A stretch of DNA of 64,000 nt from the NCBI RefSeq assembly GCF_001636425.1, contig NZ_KV440953.1, positions 2,957,792 through 3,021,791 on the forward strand. Direction: 5' to 3'. A program made the translations under genes and the position numbers. Of the stretch, positions 53,545 through 64,000 are shown piece after piece. Origin of the DNA: Heyndrickxia acidicola. GTDB lineage: Bacteria > Bacillota > Bacilli > Bacillales > Bacillaceae_C. The notes under the pieces were generated by a model. The model saw only the letters and a program-made list of their open reading frames with translations, was not told where the DNA came from and ran no database searches. The number at the start of each line of letters is the position of its first letter. Position 1 is the stretch's first letter.

Positions 53545-53868
53545 ATGAAAATAACTCAAAATATTGGAATTATAAATGCGATGATTCGCATTACATGCGG
53601 ACTAACCGTTCTTGCATGGTCTACTTCCAAACTTGTGAAAAGGCCATGGAGAAGTTCCTATCTGCTGATGGCAATGATGGGGGCCATGAAGGTAGCGGAA
53701 GGAATTGTCCGTTATTGTCCTTTGACAGCATTAATCCAGTCAGCCGATTACCAAAACGGACACAACACCAATAGAAATACTCACAATGATCATGCTAGCC
53801 CTGATCAACAACAAAACCATACTCATACTAAAGAACAAAAGCAAAATCTCGATTTCAGTGATTTTTAA
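53545..53868 (+). CDS. small DUF2892 membrane protein with a His/Asn-rich tail
   Basis: Residues 1-65 hold two short hydrophobic stretches and the block VAEGIVRYCPLTALIQS, typical of DUF2892 (YgaP-like) inner-membrane proteins. The C-terminal ~40 residues are polar, rich in His, Asn and Gln (NHTHTKEQKQ), and could bind metal. AAAGGAG lies ten bases before the ATG at 53545. It stands alone on the plus strand between yerA and the pur operon. Confidence 0.75.
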   Translation: MKITQNIGIINAMIRITCGLTVLAWSTSKLVKRPWRSSYLLMAMMGAMKVAEGIVRYCPLTALIQSADYQNGHNTNRNTHNDHASPDQQQNHTHTKEQKQNLDFSDF

Positions 53869-54109
53869 TTTTTTCAACTGGAATAAACTGAATGGCTTTT
53901 TATCAATTAGCGGCCTATCCCTAAAACTTCTTCAATGTTTACAAATGCACAGTTATTATTGCAGGGGTTTTCTCACCAGTCATTTGTTTTTTAGCTTTTT
54001 GTTCTATTGGTGTGCAGGGATTTACTCATTCCACTTTTCTAAATAGGACTTTTACACCTTTTGCTGCCATTAATAACAGAGCACAAATTGTTACACTATA
54101 GTCTCCAAT

Positions 54110-54475
54110 ATTTTTCTCGTTAATCTCTGGCCTGTTTTGTCCTTCATTCACTTTATGAAGGACTTTTCTCGTTGTTCTCTTGCCTGTTTTGTCCTTCATT
54201 CAATTTATGAAGGACTTTTCCCGTTAATTTCCAGGCTGTTTTGTCCTTCATTCGCTCTATGAAGGACTTTTCCCGTTGTTCTCTTGCCTGTTTTGTCCTT
54301 CATCTACCTTATGAAGGACTTTTCTCGTTAATTTCCAGCCTGTTTTGTCCTTCATCTCCTCTATGAAGGACTTTTCTCGCCATACTCCACACCATTTTGT
54401 CCTTCATCCTCTCTATGAAGGACTTTTCCCGATAAACTCCTAAACCTTACGTCCTTCATCCTCCCTATCAAAGAC
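54110..54475. repeat. tandem array of seven 52-bp hairpin units
   Basis: GTCCTTCAT starts at 54139, 54191, 54243, 54295, 54347, 54399 and 54451, exactly 52 bases apart. In units 1-6 it is followed after seven bases by ATGAAGGAC, making a 9-bp stem. The seventh unit is decayed (ATCAAAGAC). The sequences between hairpins alternate between two types, TTCTCGTTGTTCTCTTGCCT and TTCCCGTTAATTTCCAGGCT, so the array looks like a 104-bp double unit. It lies beyond the purD terminator and codes for nothing. The stretch 53869-54109 before it holds no gene. Confidence 0.9.
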
Positions 54476-54512
54476 AAAAAAACGCTGCAGAAAGCTCAAT
54501 TTTCTGCAGCAC
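54474..54512 (-). terminator. terminator of the pur operon
   Basis: GCTGCAGAAA pairs perfectly with TTTCTGCAGC (54484-54493 with 54501-54510), and seven T follow on the minus strand, just past the purD stop. Confidence 0.9.
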
Positions 54513-54520
54513 CTTTTTCA

Positions 54521-55861
<1,341 letters not shown>

Positions 55862-55870
55862 TCACTGCTC

Positions 55871-55941
55871 ATTGTTTAACTCAGTGAACTTTCTTCTGAA
55901 CTGAAAACGTGTGAAACCGCAGCTTCACACGAGTAAACAAT
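55871..55941. repeat. palindromic element, family P copy 3, inside the pur operon
   Basis: The core CGTGTGAA (55908) pairs with TTCACACG, and outer arms ATTGTTTAACTC and GAGTAAACAAT are complementary with one bulge. The core is shared with 3378 and 7137 but the outer arms are different. It sits in the 176-base purH-purD gap. Confidence 0.65.
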
Positions 55942-55959
55942 AGAGTTCTTTTACAAAGC

Positions 55960-57489
55960 TTAATGCTTAAAGTGGCGAACGCCTGTGAATACCATTGTGA
56001 TGCCGTACTCATCCGCTTTTTTGATGGAGTCCTCATCGCGGATGGACCCTCCCGGCTGTATGATGGCAGTAATGCCAGCTTTTGCTGCAGCTTCAACCGT
56101 GTCATCCATTGGAAAGAATGCATCTGAAGCCAGAGCCGCTCCTTTAGCTTGGCTTCCTGCTTGGGTCAAGGCAATTTCAGCGGAACCTACACGGTTCATT
56201 TGGCCGGCACCAATTCCTACTGTCATTTTATCGTTTGCCACCACAATAGCATTGGACTTCACATGCTTTACCACTTTCCAGCCGAGCTTTAGGGCTTTCC
56301 ATTCCTGCTCAGTCGGCTGGCGTTTGGTAGGAACGGTAATGTCTGCATCCTCATATGAATAGGTATCCTGTTCCTGCACAAGCAATCCGCCCTCTACTGA
56401 GGTATAAATGGATTCCCGTTTTGTTTTTTCATTGAACGGCACAGTAAGCAGGCGAAGATTCTTTTTGGCAGTTAAAACCTCCAGAGCTTCTTCTGTAAAA
56501 TCTGGGGCAATCACGATTTCAAGGAAAATTTCATGAAGCTTTAATGCCGTCCCTTTATCTACAGGCATATTAAAGGCAACAATTCCTCCAAAGATGGATT
56601 TTGAATCTGCTTCATAAGCACGCTGGAAGGCTTCTTCCGCTGTTGCCCCCACTCCAATTCCGCATGGATTCATATGCTTAACGGCTACAGCTGCCGGCTC
56701 CGCAAAATCCTTTACCATTTGCAGAGCAGCATCTGCATCGCGAATATTATTAAAGGACAGCTCTTTGCCATGCAGCTGCTTGGCATGGGCAATGGAAAAT
56801 TTGGAACCTAAAGAATTGACATAAAAGGCGGCTTTTTGATGAGGATTTTCTCCATAGCGAAGCGGCTGCTTCAACTGATAGGAAACCGTAATCTGCTCAG
56901 GCTGTTCTTCACCGGAAAGGGTTGTCATATAATCAGCTATCATGGCATCATAAGCCGCTGTATGGCGGAAGACCTTTGCAGCAAGCTTCCGGTTTGTTTC
57001 CTTTGAAACTCCGCCCTGCTCCCTCAGCTCTTTTAAAATACCTGCATAATCACTTGAATCCACTACCACTGTTACATACTCATGATTTTTCGCAGCCGAT
57101 CTAAGCATGGAAGGACCGCCAATATCAATGTTCTCAATCGCTTCATCTACTGTAACCTCTGGCTTTGCGATTGTTTGCTGAAAAGGATATAAATTTACAC
57201 AAACAAGATCAATCAGGGAAATTCCTTGTTCATCCAGCTGTGCCTGATGTTCAGGAATACGTTTTGCAAGAAGGCCTCCATGTACAAACGGATGAAGGGT
57301 TTTGACTCTGCCCTCAAGCATTTCGGGAAAACCCGTTACTTCCTCAATCCCAATTACCTTAAGACCTGCATCCTCCAATGCTTTTTTGGTACCTCCTGTG
57401 GAAACAAGCTCAAAGCCTAATGCTGCAAGTTCATTGGCAAATTCCGTTACACCTGTTTTATCTGATACACTGATTAGTGCTCTTTTCAT
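55960..57489 (-). CDS. purH: bifunctional AICAR transformylase/IMP cyclohydrolase
   Basis: It performs the last two steps to IMP. The N-terminal cyclohydrolase (~1-200) starts [20 protein letters not shown] and shows [20 protein letters not shown]. The C-terminal transformylase (~210-509) shows [14 protein letters not shown] and [13 protein letters not shown], with [13 protein letters not shown] near residue 455. AAGGAGG precedes the ATG. A family M repeat fills the gap to purN upstream. Confidence 0.97.
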   Translation of the reverse strand: MKRALISVSDKTGVTEFANELAALGFELVSTGGTKKALEDAGLKVIGIEEVTGFPEMLEGRVKTLHPFVHGGLLAKRIPEHQAQLDEQGISLIDLVCVNLYPFQQTIAKPEVTVDEAIENIDIGGPSMLRSAAKNHEYVTVVVDSSDYAGILKELREQGGVSKETNRKLAAKVFRHTAAYDAMIADYMTTLSGEEQPEQITVSYQLKQPLRYGENPHQKAAFYVNSLGSKFSIAHAKQLHGKELSFNNIRDADAALQMVKDFAEPAAVAVKHMNPCGIGVGATAEEAFQRAYEADSKSIFGGIVAFNMPVDKGTALKLHEIFLEIVIAPDFTEEALEVLTAKKNLRLLTVPFNEKTKRESIYTSVEGGLLVQEQDTYSYEDADITVPTKRQPTEQEWKALKLGWKVVKHVKSNAIVVANDKMTVGIGAGQMNRVGSAEIALTQAGSQAKGAALASDAFFPMDDTVEAAAKAGITAIIQPGGSIRDEDSIKKADEYGITMVFTGVRHFKH

Positions 57490-57533
57490 ACTGCCTGCGC
57501 CTCCTTGGTAAAATGACGATGGTGTTTGTTATT

Positions 57534-57672
57534 GGCATTTTTTCGCATTGATTGTTGTTTTCGTGAACTAATAGATTCGTGTTTTAATCATGTCTTTTCG
57601 TGAGCTATTGACAATTCACAAAACAGGACTTGTGGTTAAATTTTTTACACAACAAGGTTTACGAAAAGCGCC
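57534..57672. repeat. MITE-like element, family M copy 6, inside the pur operon
   Basis: It starts GGCATTTTTTCGCATTGATT and ends AACAAGGTTTACGAAAAGCG then CC, which is the complementary family terminus. It is diverged inside. It occupies most of the 215-base purN-purH gap, ending close to the purH ribosome site. Confidence 0.65.
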
Positions 57673-57704
57673 TTACATGGCTTTCTTAAAGGATCATGTT
57701 GTTT

Positions 57705-58310
57705 TTAACTCATTCGGGTGAAACGGCCTGTCGCATCGAACTCTACATCTTTTGTAAATCTGCCCAAAACCTCAGGGTAAAGGCGATGCTCAACTGCATG
57801 GATTTTCGCTGCCACATCCTCTGCGCCCTCGCCTTGAAAAATAGAAACAGCCTCTTGGGCAATAATAGGGCCTGTATCCATTCCTTCATCCACAAAGTGC
57901 ACCGTTACCCCCGTTACTTTCACGCCAGCGCTTATGGCCTGGCTGATGGCATCCTTGCCCGGAAACGAAGGCAAAAGAGATGGATGGATATTCACAATTC
58001 TGCCGGGGTAGGCCCTTAGCAGGGTAGGGCCTATTAATCTCATATAGCCGGCCAAAACCAGAAGCTCTACATCTCTTTTCCTTAGTTCCTCCGCAATTTC
58101 TGTTTCAAATTCCTCTTTGGAGCCATACTCCTTTGGATTGAAAGAAAACACTGGTACCTGAGCCTGAAGGGCCCTCTCGATAACAAAGGCTTCCTTGCGG
58201 TCGCATACCAGCAGCTCTACCGACGCATCCAGCCTGCCTTTCTTGATTTCATCCTGAATGGCTTGAAAATTACTTCCGCTTCCCGATGCAAAAATGGCTA
58301 TTTTCATCAT
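57705..58310 (-). CDS. purN: phosphoribosylglycinamide formyltransferase
   Basis: It adds a formyl group from 10-formyl-THF to [23 protein letters not shown] is the nucleotide-binding start, and [20 protein letters not shown] near residue 106 contains the catalytic Asn-His pair and conserved loop; [20 protein letters not shown] follows. The 201 residues are normal. Its ATG overlaps the purM stop by four bases (ATGA), a sign of translational coupling. Confidence 0.97.
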   Translation of the reverse strand: MMKIAIFASGSGSNFQAIQDEIKKGRLDASVELLVCDRKEAFVIERALQAQVPVFSFNPKEYGSKEEFETEIAEELRKRDVELLVLAGYMRLIGPTLLRAYPGRIVNIHPSLLPSFPGKDAISQAISAGVKVTGVTVHFVDEGMDTGPIIAQEAVSIFQGEGAEDVAAKIHAVEHRLYPEVLGRFTKDVEFDATGRFTRMS

Positions 58311-59350
58311 TGCCTGTCATTTCCTTCTGCAAAATGTACGCCTGTCTGCTCCACAATCGAGCCGATTTTATACGCTTTCTCCCCCTGCTGATTAAAGAAG
58401 GAAATCAGCTTTTCCGCGTGTTCTTCCTTAACGGCCAGCACAAAGCCGATACCCATGTTAAAGATATTAAACAATTCCTTCCTGTCCAATCCTCCCTCAC
58501 GTCCGAGGAATTCAAAAACGGGAAGTATTGGCCAGGATCCAAGCTCAATGCTCGCTCCAAGGTGTTCAGGAAGCATCCTTGGAATATTTTCGATAAAACC
58601 GCCGCCTGTAATATGGGCCATCCCTTTAATCGGCCACTCTTTCATAGCTTCAAGAACAGGCTTTACATAAATTCTGGTTGGCCTTAAAAGCTCCTCGCCC
58701 AATGTGCATCCAAGCTCCGGAAATGTTTCGTTGACAGAAAAAGCATTTTGTTCAAAGCAAATTTTTCGAACGAGCGAATAGCCATTGCTGTGAATGCCGC
58801 TTGAAGCAAGACCGATGAGCACATCGCCAGCGGTGATGTGCTCGCCGGTAATAAGATTCTGTTTTTCTACGGCGCCTGCCGAAAATCCGGCTAAATCATA
58901 TTCATTCAGATCGTACAAGCCGGGCATTTCTGCTGTTTCTCCGCCAATTAGTGCACAGTTTGCCAGTACACAGCCATCTGCTATTCCTTTTACAATCTGT
59001 TCAATCTTCTCAGGTACAGCTTTTCCGCATGCAATATAATCTAAAAAATAAAGCGGCTCTGCACCCTGAACGACAATATCATTGACACACATAGCCACAC
59101 AATCGATTCCAATCGTGTCGTGCTGATCCATCATAAAGGCAAGCTTCAGCTTTGTTCCAACCCCATCTGTTCCTGACACGAGCACAGGCTCCTTTAAATT
59201 CAGGGCAGACAAATCAAACATGCCGCCGAATCCGCCAACCTGGCCCAATACACCAGCGCGGGCTGTTCTTGCCGTATGCTTTTTCATTCTCTCTACTGAC
59301 TCATAGCCCGCTTCTATATCTACACCTGCTTGCCGGTAAGCATTTGCCAC
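58307..59350 (-). CDS. purM: phosphoribosylformylglycinamidine cyclo-ligase (AIR synthetase)
   Basis: It closes the imidazole ring. [34 protein letters not shown] and [20 protein letters not shown] are conserved PurM blocks, and [16 protein letters not shown] near residue 245 binds ATP. The 347 residues match. The start is GTG with GGAGGG seven bases upstream. It is 53 bases after purF and overlaps purN. Confidence 0.96.
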   Translation of the reverse strand: MANAYRQAGVDIEAGYESVERMKKHTARTARAGVLGQVGGFGGMFDLSALNLKEPVLVSGTDGVGTKLKLAFMMDQHDTIGIDCVAMCVNDIVVQGAEPLYFLDYIACGKAVPEKIEQIVKGIADGCVLANCALIGGETAEMPGLYDLNEYDLAGFSAGAVEKQNLITGEHITAGDVLIGLASSGIHSNGYSLVRKICFEQNAFSVNETFPELGCTLGEELLRPTRIYVKPVLEAMKEWPIKGMAHITGGGFIENIPRMLPEHLGASIELGSWPILPVFEFLGREGGLDRKELFNIFNMGIGFVLAVKEEHAEKLISFFNQQGEKAYKIGSIVEQTGVHFAEGNDRQ

Positions 59351-59403
59351 TCTATATCCCTCCGTATCGTTTTACACATTTCCCGTAAGGTGTGGTTCCC
59401 TTC

Positions 59404-60828
59404 TTAACGGACAAGCTCCTTTTCGTGTGGAAGTACTGTGTCCGGATAAATTTCCGTAGGGTACTTGCCTGTAAAGCAGGCTAAGCACTGACCGCAATTG
59501 CTGTCTTCAAAACCTTTTCTTCCAACTGCTTCCACCATTCCTTCTACACTTAAGAAGGTGAGTGAATCCGCACCAATGATTTCGCAAATTTCCTCGACTG
59601 TATGGGTTGAGGCGATGAGTTCTTCATGTGTGGATGTGTCAATTCCATAGAAGCATGGATTTTTCATGGGCGGTGAACTGATGCAGACATGGACTTCTTT
59701 TGCGCCTGCTTCCCTTAGCATTGTGACAATTCTCCGGCTCGTTGTTCCGCGCACAATCGAATCATCCACCATAATAACCCGCTTTCCTTCTACTACACCG
59801 CGGACTGGCGAAAGCTTCATCTTCACACCCTGTTCACGAAGAGACTGTGATGGCTGGATAAAGGTCCGGCCGACATATCGGTTTTTGATCAGTCCCATTT
59901 CATAGGGAATTCCGGCGCTCTCTGCAAAACCGATGGCTGCAGAAATACTTGAATCAGGAACACCCGTTACAACATCGGCTTCAATTCCTGCCTCCAGCGC
60001 GAGCTTTTTCCCCATTCTTTTTCGCGCTGAATGCACATTAATTCCGTGAATATTGCTGTCTGGTCTTGAAAAATAAACATATTCCATCGTACAGATGGCA
60101 CTGTCTGTTGAATAAGTAAATGGCTCAGAGGAAATACCCTCATTATTGATGACAATCAATTCTCCTGGCTCTACATCGCGGATAAACTCGGCACCCGTGA
60201 TATCAAAGGCACAGGTTTCCGATGCCACACAGTATGCATCCCCAATTTTCCCAATGGAGAGCGGACGCAGACCGTTGGGATCTAATGCCACCAGCATCTC
60301 CGTTTCCGTCATGATTAAGAAAGCATAGGCTCCTTTAATCATAGTAAGAGCATTTTTTAATCGATCCTTCATCGATGTAAATCCGCTGCGCTTCATTAGG
60401 TGCGCCAAAACCTCTGTATCCGAGCTCGTTTGAAAAATACTTCCCTGCATCTCCAGCTGATGCTTCAGGGCATTGGCATTCACAAGGTTGCCATTATGCG
60501 CCATAGCAAGGCTGCCGCTTTGAGAGTGAAAGAGGAGCGGCTGGACATTTTCGATTCCTCCGCCGCCTGCTGTCGCATATCGTACATGACCGATTGCTGA
60601 GCGCCCTCTTAAACCCTGAATCTTATTTTCTGTAAAAACTTCCGTGACAAGCCCTTCCCCTTTAGTGGCTTGTAATCTCTCCCCATCCGTAACAACGATT
60701 CCCGCACCTTCTTGACCACGATGCTGCAAACTGTGTAACCCATAATACGTGATGCGCGGAGCGTCGGAATGTCCCCAAATCCCGAATACACCGCACTCTT
60801 CGTTTAACCCCTTTATTTCAGCAAGCAT
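59404..60828 (-). CDS. purF: amidophosphoribosyltransferase
   Basis: It makes phosphoribosylamine from PRPP and glutamine, the committed step. An 11-residue propeptide [11 protein letters not shown] precedes Cys12 (CGVFGIWG), the glutaminase nucleophile exposed on processing. [18 protein letters not shown] near residue 345 is the PRPP loop. Cysteines for the Bacillus-type iron-sulfur cluster are visible, including [15 protein letters not shown]. The ATG at 60828 with GAGAGGAG upstream overlaps the purL end by 16 bases. A longer frame to 60858 is not supported. Confidence 0.96.
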   Translation of the reverse strand: MLAEIKGLNEECGVFGIWGHSDAPRITYYGLHSLQHRGQEGAGIVVTDGERLQATKGEGLVTEVFTENKIQGLRGRSAIGHVRYATAGGGGIENVQPLLFHSQSGSLAMAHNGNLVNANALKHQLEMQGSIFQTSSDTEVLAHLMKRSGFTSMKDRLKNALTMIKGAYAFLIMTETEMLVALDPNGLRPLSIGKIGDAYCVASETCAFDITGAEFIRDVEPGELIVINNEGISSEPFTYSTDSAICTMEYVYFSRPDSNIHGINVHSARKRMGKKLALEAGIEADVVTGVPDSSISAAIGFAESAGIPYEMGLIKNRYVGRTFIQPSQSLREQGVKMKLSPVRGVVEGKRVIMVDDSIVRGTTSRRIVTMLREAGAKEVHVCISSPPMKNPCFYGIDTSTHEELIASTHTVEEICEIIGADSLTFLSVEGMVEAVGRKGFEDSNCGQCLACFTGKYPTEIYPDTVLPHEKELVR

Positions 60829-63065
60829 GGAATAGCTCCTCTCCAGACATCCTCGCATTCCTGGATGTTTGCTTCAATTAAAACTTCTCCGTTCTCCCCT
60901 GTAATCGTAAGAATGCCCGTTTGGACAACCTGCCCAATATTCACGGCATCTTCCATCATCTCTTCAAATTGAGCTTTTTTGTCCGCTGAAACAGATATGA
61001 TAAATCTTGATTGCGATTCACTGAATAAAGCAGCTGTTGGATTGCCAGCAAGTGTAACCTCTGCCCCAAAGCCTGTTCCAAATAAGCATTCAGCAATGGC
61101 AGCGGCTGCCCCGCCTTCTGAAATATCATGAGCTGATGAAACAAGTCCATTTCTGATCGCTGCAAGCAATTGCTTCTGGCGTTTCTGTTCTATTTCCAAA
61201 TCAATAGAAGGTGATTTCCCGGATATGGATCCAAACAACAGCTTTTGCAGTTCACTGCCGCCAAACTCTGCTTTTGTTTCACCTATTACGTAAATATAAT
61301 CCCCGGCTGCTTTAAAAAATTGAGTCGTAATATGGTCCAAATCCTCAATCAATCCGACCATACCAATAACCGGTGTTGGATAGATAGCTACCTGGCTGCT
61401 TTCCCCCTTGCCCCCGGCAGCTTCTTTTGTCGTCTCATTGTAAAGTGAAACATTTCCGCCGATAACCGGTGCTTGAAGTGCTTCACATGCACGGCTGATT
61501 CCATCTGCCGCTTTCTCCATTTGCCAGAACACTTCAGGTTTTTCAGGATTTCCAAAATTTAAATTGTCCGTAATGGCAAGCGGCTCTGCACCGGAGCAGA
61601 CAATATTTCTAGCTGCTTCTGCTACGGCTATCTCACCGCCTGTTTCCGGATCAAGGTATACGTAACGGGAGTTACAATCTGTCGTCATTGCTAAGGCTTT
61701 GCGCGTTCCGCGGATGCGGACGACAGCTGCATCTGAGCCCGGAGCGACCACCGTATTCGTACGGACCTGATAATCATACTGGCGGTAAACCCACTCCTTG
61801 CTTGCAATGGTAGGCTGTTTTAATAGATTTAATAATGTATCCTTGTAATCTATTACTGCAGGAATCTCTTCCTTCATTGCTTGAAATTCCCGATAATAAA
61901 CTGGCTCTTTTGATGGCTTTGTGTAAACCGGAGCTTCATCCACCAGTGCTTCGACAGGCACATCCGCCACCACATTGCCCTTATGGGTAAGCTTTAACGT
62001 TTTTGCTTCTGTTACCTTGCCTACAGCTACGGCTTCAAGCCCATATTGTGAGAACAAATCCTTAATTTCCTGCTCATGCCCTTTTTTAACGACAATCAGC
62101 ATTCTTTCCTGGGATTCTGAAAGCATCATCTCATAAGCCGTCATTCCGATTTCCCGCTGTGGAATTAAGTCCAGGTTCATTTCAATTCCCGAACCCGCTT
62201 TACTCGCCATCTCTGCAGAGGAACTCGTTAGTCCGGCAGCTCCCATATCCTGAATGCCGACAAGAGACTCATATTGGACGAGCTCCAGACAGGCTTCAAG
62301 CAGCAGCTTCTCCATAAAGGGATCCCCCACTTGAACAGCAGGACGGCTTTCTTCTGACTTTTCACTTAGCTCAACCGATGCAAAGGTTGCACCATGAATG
62401 CCGTCTCTCCCTGTTTTTGCCCCAACATACATAACCGTGTTTCCAACACCATGCGCCTTTCCCTGCTGAATGTCCTTATGGTCAATCAACCCGACACACA
62501 TTGCATTAACAAGCGGATTTCCGTCATAGGAGGGATCAAACTGGATTTCCCCACCGACTGTCGGTATTCCAATACAGTTGCCATACCCCGCAATTCCTGC
62601 TACAACTTCTTTGAACAGGTATTTGACACGGGGGGATTCAAGCTCCCCGAACCTCAAAGAGTTCAGCATGGCAACCGGCCTGGCTCCCATGGAAAACACA
62701 TCCCGGATAATCCCGCCTACACCTGTTGCCGCTCCCTGATAAGGCTCAATCGCCGAAGGGTGGTTGTGGCTCTCAATTTTGAACACAACCGCCTGGCCGT
62801 CGCCGATATCAACAATGCCAGCTCCTTCTCCAGGCCCCTGCAGAACCTTTTCTCCTGTAATCGGAAATTTTTTGAGTACTGGCTTTGAATTCTTATAGCT
62901 GCAATGCTCTGACCACATTACCGAGAACAGGCCGGTTTCGGTATAATTTGGCGATCTGCCCAATAGACACTCAATCATCGCAAACTCTTCGTCGGTTAAT
63001 CCCATCTCACGGTAGATTTTTTGTTCTTTGATGTCTGACGGATTCGGTTCAAGCATTAACGGCAT
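60813..63065 (-). CDS. purL: phosphoribosylformylglycinamidine synthase subunit PurL
   Basis: It is the small-form FGAM synthase catalytic subunit, working with PurQ and Pur[21 protein letters not shown] and [20 protein letters not shown] are conserved near the N-terminus, followed by [36 protein letters not shown] lies near the C-terminus. The 750 residues fit the Bacillus form, which lacks the fused glutaminase domain of enteric PurL. The gene overlaps purQ by 17 bases. Confidence 0.97.
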   Translation of the reverse strand: MPLMLEPNPSDIKEQKIYREMGLTDEEFAMIECLLGRSPNYTETGLFSVMWSEHCSYKNSKPVLKKFPITGEKVLQGPGEGAGIVDIGDGQAVVFKIESHNHPSAIEPYQGAATGVGGIIRDVFSMGARPVAMLNSLRFGELESPRVKYLFKEVVAGIAGYGNCIGIPTVGGEIQFDPSYDGNPLVNAMCVGLIDHKDIQQGKAHGVGNTVMYVGAKTGRDGIHGATFASVELSEKSEESRPAVQVGDPFMEKLLLEACLELVQYESLVGIQDMGAAGLTSSSAEMASKAGSGIEMNLDLIPQREIGMTAYEMMLSESQERMLIVVKKGHEQEIKDLFSQYGLEAVAVGKVTEAKTLKLTHKGNVVADVPVEALVDEAPVYTKPSKEPVYYREFQAMKEEIPAVIDYKDTLLNLLKQPTIASKEWVYRQYDYQVRTNTVVAPGSDAAVVRIRGTRKALAMTTDCNSRYVYLDPETGGEIAVAEAARNIVCSGAEPLAITDNLNFGNPEKPEVFWQMEKAADGISRACEALQAPVIGGNVSLYNETTKEAAGGKGESSQVAIYPTPVIGMVGLIEDLDHITTQFFKAAGDYIYVIGETKAEFGGSELQKLLFGSISGKSPSIDLEIEQKRQKQLLAAIRNGLVSSAHDISEGGAAAAIAECLFGTGFGAEVTLAGNPTAALFSESQSRFIISVSADKKAQFEEMMEDAVNIGQVVQTGILTITGENGEVLIEANIQECEDVWRGAIPCLLK

Positions 63066-63732
63066 GTGATTCCCTCCAATTTTTCACGATTGATTGAAAA
63101 AGCCTTAAACCATCGGCGCTTCCGAGCAGTGCATCCACTGCTCTTTCAGGATGGGGCATCATTCCCAGCACATTTCCCTGTTCGTTTGTAATGCCCGCAA
63201 TGTTCGCTATGCTGCCATTTGGGTTATTTTTATACGTAAAAACGATCTGTCCATTTTGTTTAAGTGCTGCAAGTGTCGCTTCATCACAATAGTAATTTCC
63301 CTCTCCATGGGCAATGGGAATGTTGATTTCTTCATTTTTTGAATAAAGGGAAGTGAAGAAGTTATCTGTATTTTCCACCGTTAGCTGAACAGTATCACAG
63401 GCAAATTGCAGGTGCTCGTTCCTTCTCATCGCTCCTGGAAGAAGCCCTGATTCTAATAAAATTTGAAACCCATTGCATACCCCTAGGACAGGCTTTCCTG
63501 CTTCAGCTGCCTTCACCACTTCTTTCATTACATTTGAAAAACGGGCAATGGCTCCTGAACGGAGATAATCGCCATAGGAAAATCCTCCAGGAAGAAGGAT
63601 ACCGTCAAAGCCGCTTAAATCCTCTGCGTCATGGCGGACGTATTCAACTTCCTCACCCAGTTCATCCTGAATCGCATGAAACATATCAATATCACAATTT
63701 GAGCCCGGGAACACGATGACAGCAAAATTCAC
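63049..63732 (-). CDS. purQ: phosphoribosylformylglycinamidine synthase glutaminase subunit PurQ
   Basis: It supplies ammonia from glutamine to Pur[21 protein letters not shown] starts the class I amidotransferase fold, [20 protein letters not shown] carries the nucleophile Cys86, and [16 protein letters not shown] provides the His-Glu pair. The start is a GTG at 63732 that overlaps the purS stop by four bases. Confidence 0.97.
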   Translation of the reverse strand: MNFAVIVFPGSNCDIDMFHAIQDELGEEVEYVRHDAEDLSGFDGILLPGGFSYGDYLRSGAIARFSNVMKEVVKAAEAGKPVLGVCNGFQILLESGLLPGAMRRNEHLQFACDTVQLTVENTDNFFTSLYSKNEEINIPIAHGEGNYYCDEATLAALKQNGQIVFTYKNNPNGSIANIAGITNEQGNVLGMMPHPERAVDALLGSADGLRLFQSIVKNWRESHAVNA

Positions 63733-63983
63733 TTCGGTACACTCTCCTCTATCTCATAGCGGTAATCTTCAATGACCGGGTTCGACAGCAAACGCTGGCA
63801 CATTTCATTGATTAATTCATCTATATTGCGTTCTGAAGCTTCAATAGAGAGTTCCATAAATTTTCCAATACGTACATCCTGAACATCCTGATAATTCATA
63901 CTGTGTAGTGCATTCATAACGGCTGACCCCTGCGGATCGAGCACACTGTTTTTTAATGTAACAAACACTTTTACTTTATACAT
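63729..63983 (-). CDS. purS: phosphoribosylformylglycinamidine synthase subunit PurS
   Basis: This 84-residue protein begins [20 protein letters not shown] and is the small bridging subunit of the PurLQS complex. It is the first pur gene seen in this window; in B. subtilis purE, purK, purB and purC precede it. GAGAGGAG lies nine bases upstream of the ATG. The operon promoter and its PurR/guanine control lie beyond the right edge. Confidence 0.96.
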   Translation of the reverse strand: MYKVKVFVTLKNSVLDPQGSAVMNALHSMNYQDVQDVRIGKFMELSIEASERNIDELINEMCQRLLSNPVIEDYRYEIEESVPK

Positions 63984-64000
63984 GGGAAGCTGCTCCTCTC

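Noticed and set aside
53786-54046. Second small gene overlapping the DUF2892 gene
   Set aside because: The frame overlaps the DUF2892 tail, has no ribosome site and runs into A/T-rich non-coding sequence.
54110-54475. CRISPR array
   Set aside because: The period is constant, but the constant part is a short hairpin within a unit whose linkers are themselves repeated in two alternating types. There are no unique spacers and no cas genes nearby.

Overview
The window looks like chromosome from a low-GC Gram-positive endospore former of the family Bacillaceae. The reasons are strong purine-rich ribosome binding sites, consensus SigA promoters, a Gram-positive S-box and glycine riboswitch, and long synteny with Bacillus subtilis in the order pur operon, yerA, yerB, yerC, pcrB, pcrA, ligA, camS (yerH), gatCAB, dgkB, rlmCD (yefA). 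The species cannot be fixed from the sequence. A glyoxylate shunt (aceA, aceB) and an RsbK/RsbM/RsbY-type stress module set it apart from B. subtilis.

Left part (1-24 kb), mostly accessory. It holds a partial DcuC/YfcC-type transporter and an M14-like hydrolase, then a PurR-box-controlled GMP reductase. Next come a GNAT-nitrilase fusion, a GNAT, a glutathionyl-hydroquinone-reductase-like protein, a degenerate M50-like membrane protein and ChaB. An iron alcohol dehydrogenase is followed by a CycA-like permease behind a glycine riboswitch, a secreted coiled-coil protein and a gamma-glutamyltransferase pseudogene. A MarR regulator with two dyad operators, a broken zinc alcohol dehydrogenase and an MFS exporter come next, then rlmCD, an APC permease, dgkB, a GrpB protein and an arylamine N-acetyltransferase.

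Middle part (24-40 kb). It holds a thioredoxin-fold protein, a GsiB-like KGG-repeat stress protein behind a SigB-type promoter, gatCAB, aceBA, camS, ligA, pcrA and pcrB.

Signalling island (40-50 kb). It holds a 40-residue protein and an RRNPP-type (NprR/PlcR/Rap-like) HTH-TPR regulator followed directly by a 50-residue exported propeptide, a probable quorum-sensing pair. Next are a REC-PP2C phosphatase, a CheR-type methyltransferase and a hybrid histidine kinase, matching the RsbY/RsbM/RsbK stress module of the Bacillus cereus group. An S-box riboswitch then heads an M20 amidohydrolase and a MetQ-like lipoprotein.

Right part (50-64 kb). It holds yerC, yerB, yerA, a small DUF2892 protein, an exact 52-bp-period tandem array of seven hairpin units, and the distal pur operon (purS, purQ, purL, purF, purM, purN, purH, purD) on the minus strand. 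The promoter-proximal pur genes lie beyond the right edge.

At least three families of short non-coding repeats run through the window. One is a ~160-bp MITE-like element with imperfect terminal inverted repeats (six copies). One is a ~140-bp element (four copies). One is a palindrome with a conserved GTGTGAAAC/GTTTCACAC core and variable but self-complementary outer arms (three copies). Copies sit inside the aceBA and pur operons. No tRNA, rRNA, CRISPR array, prophage or intact transposase was seen.
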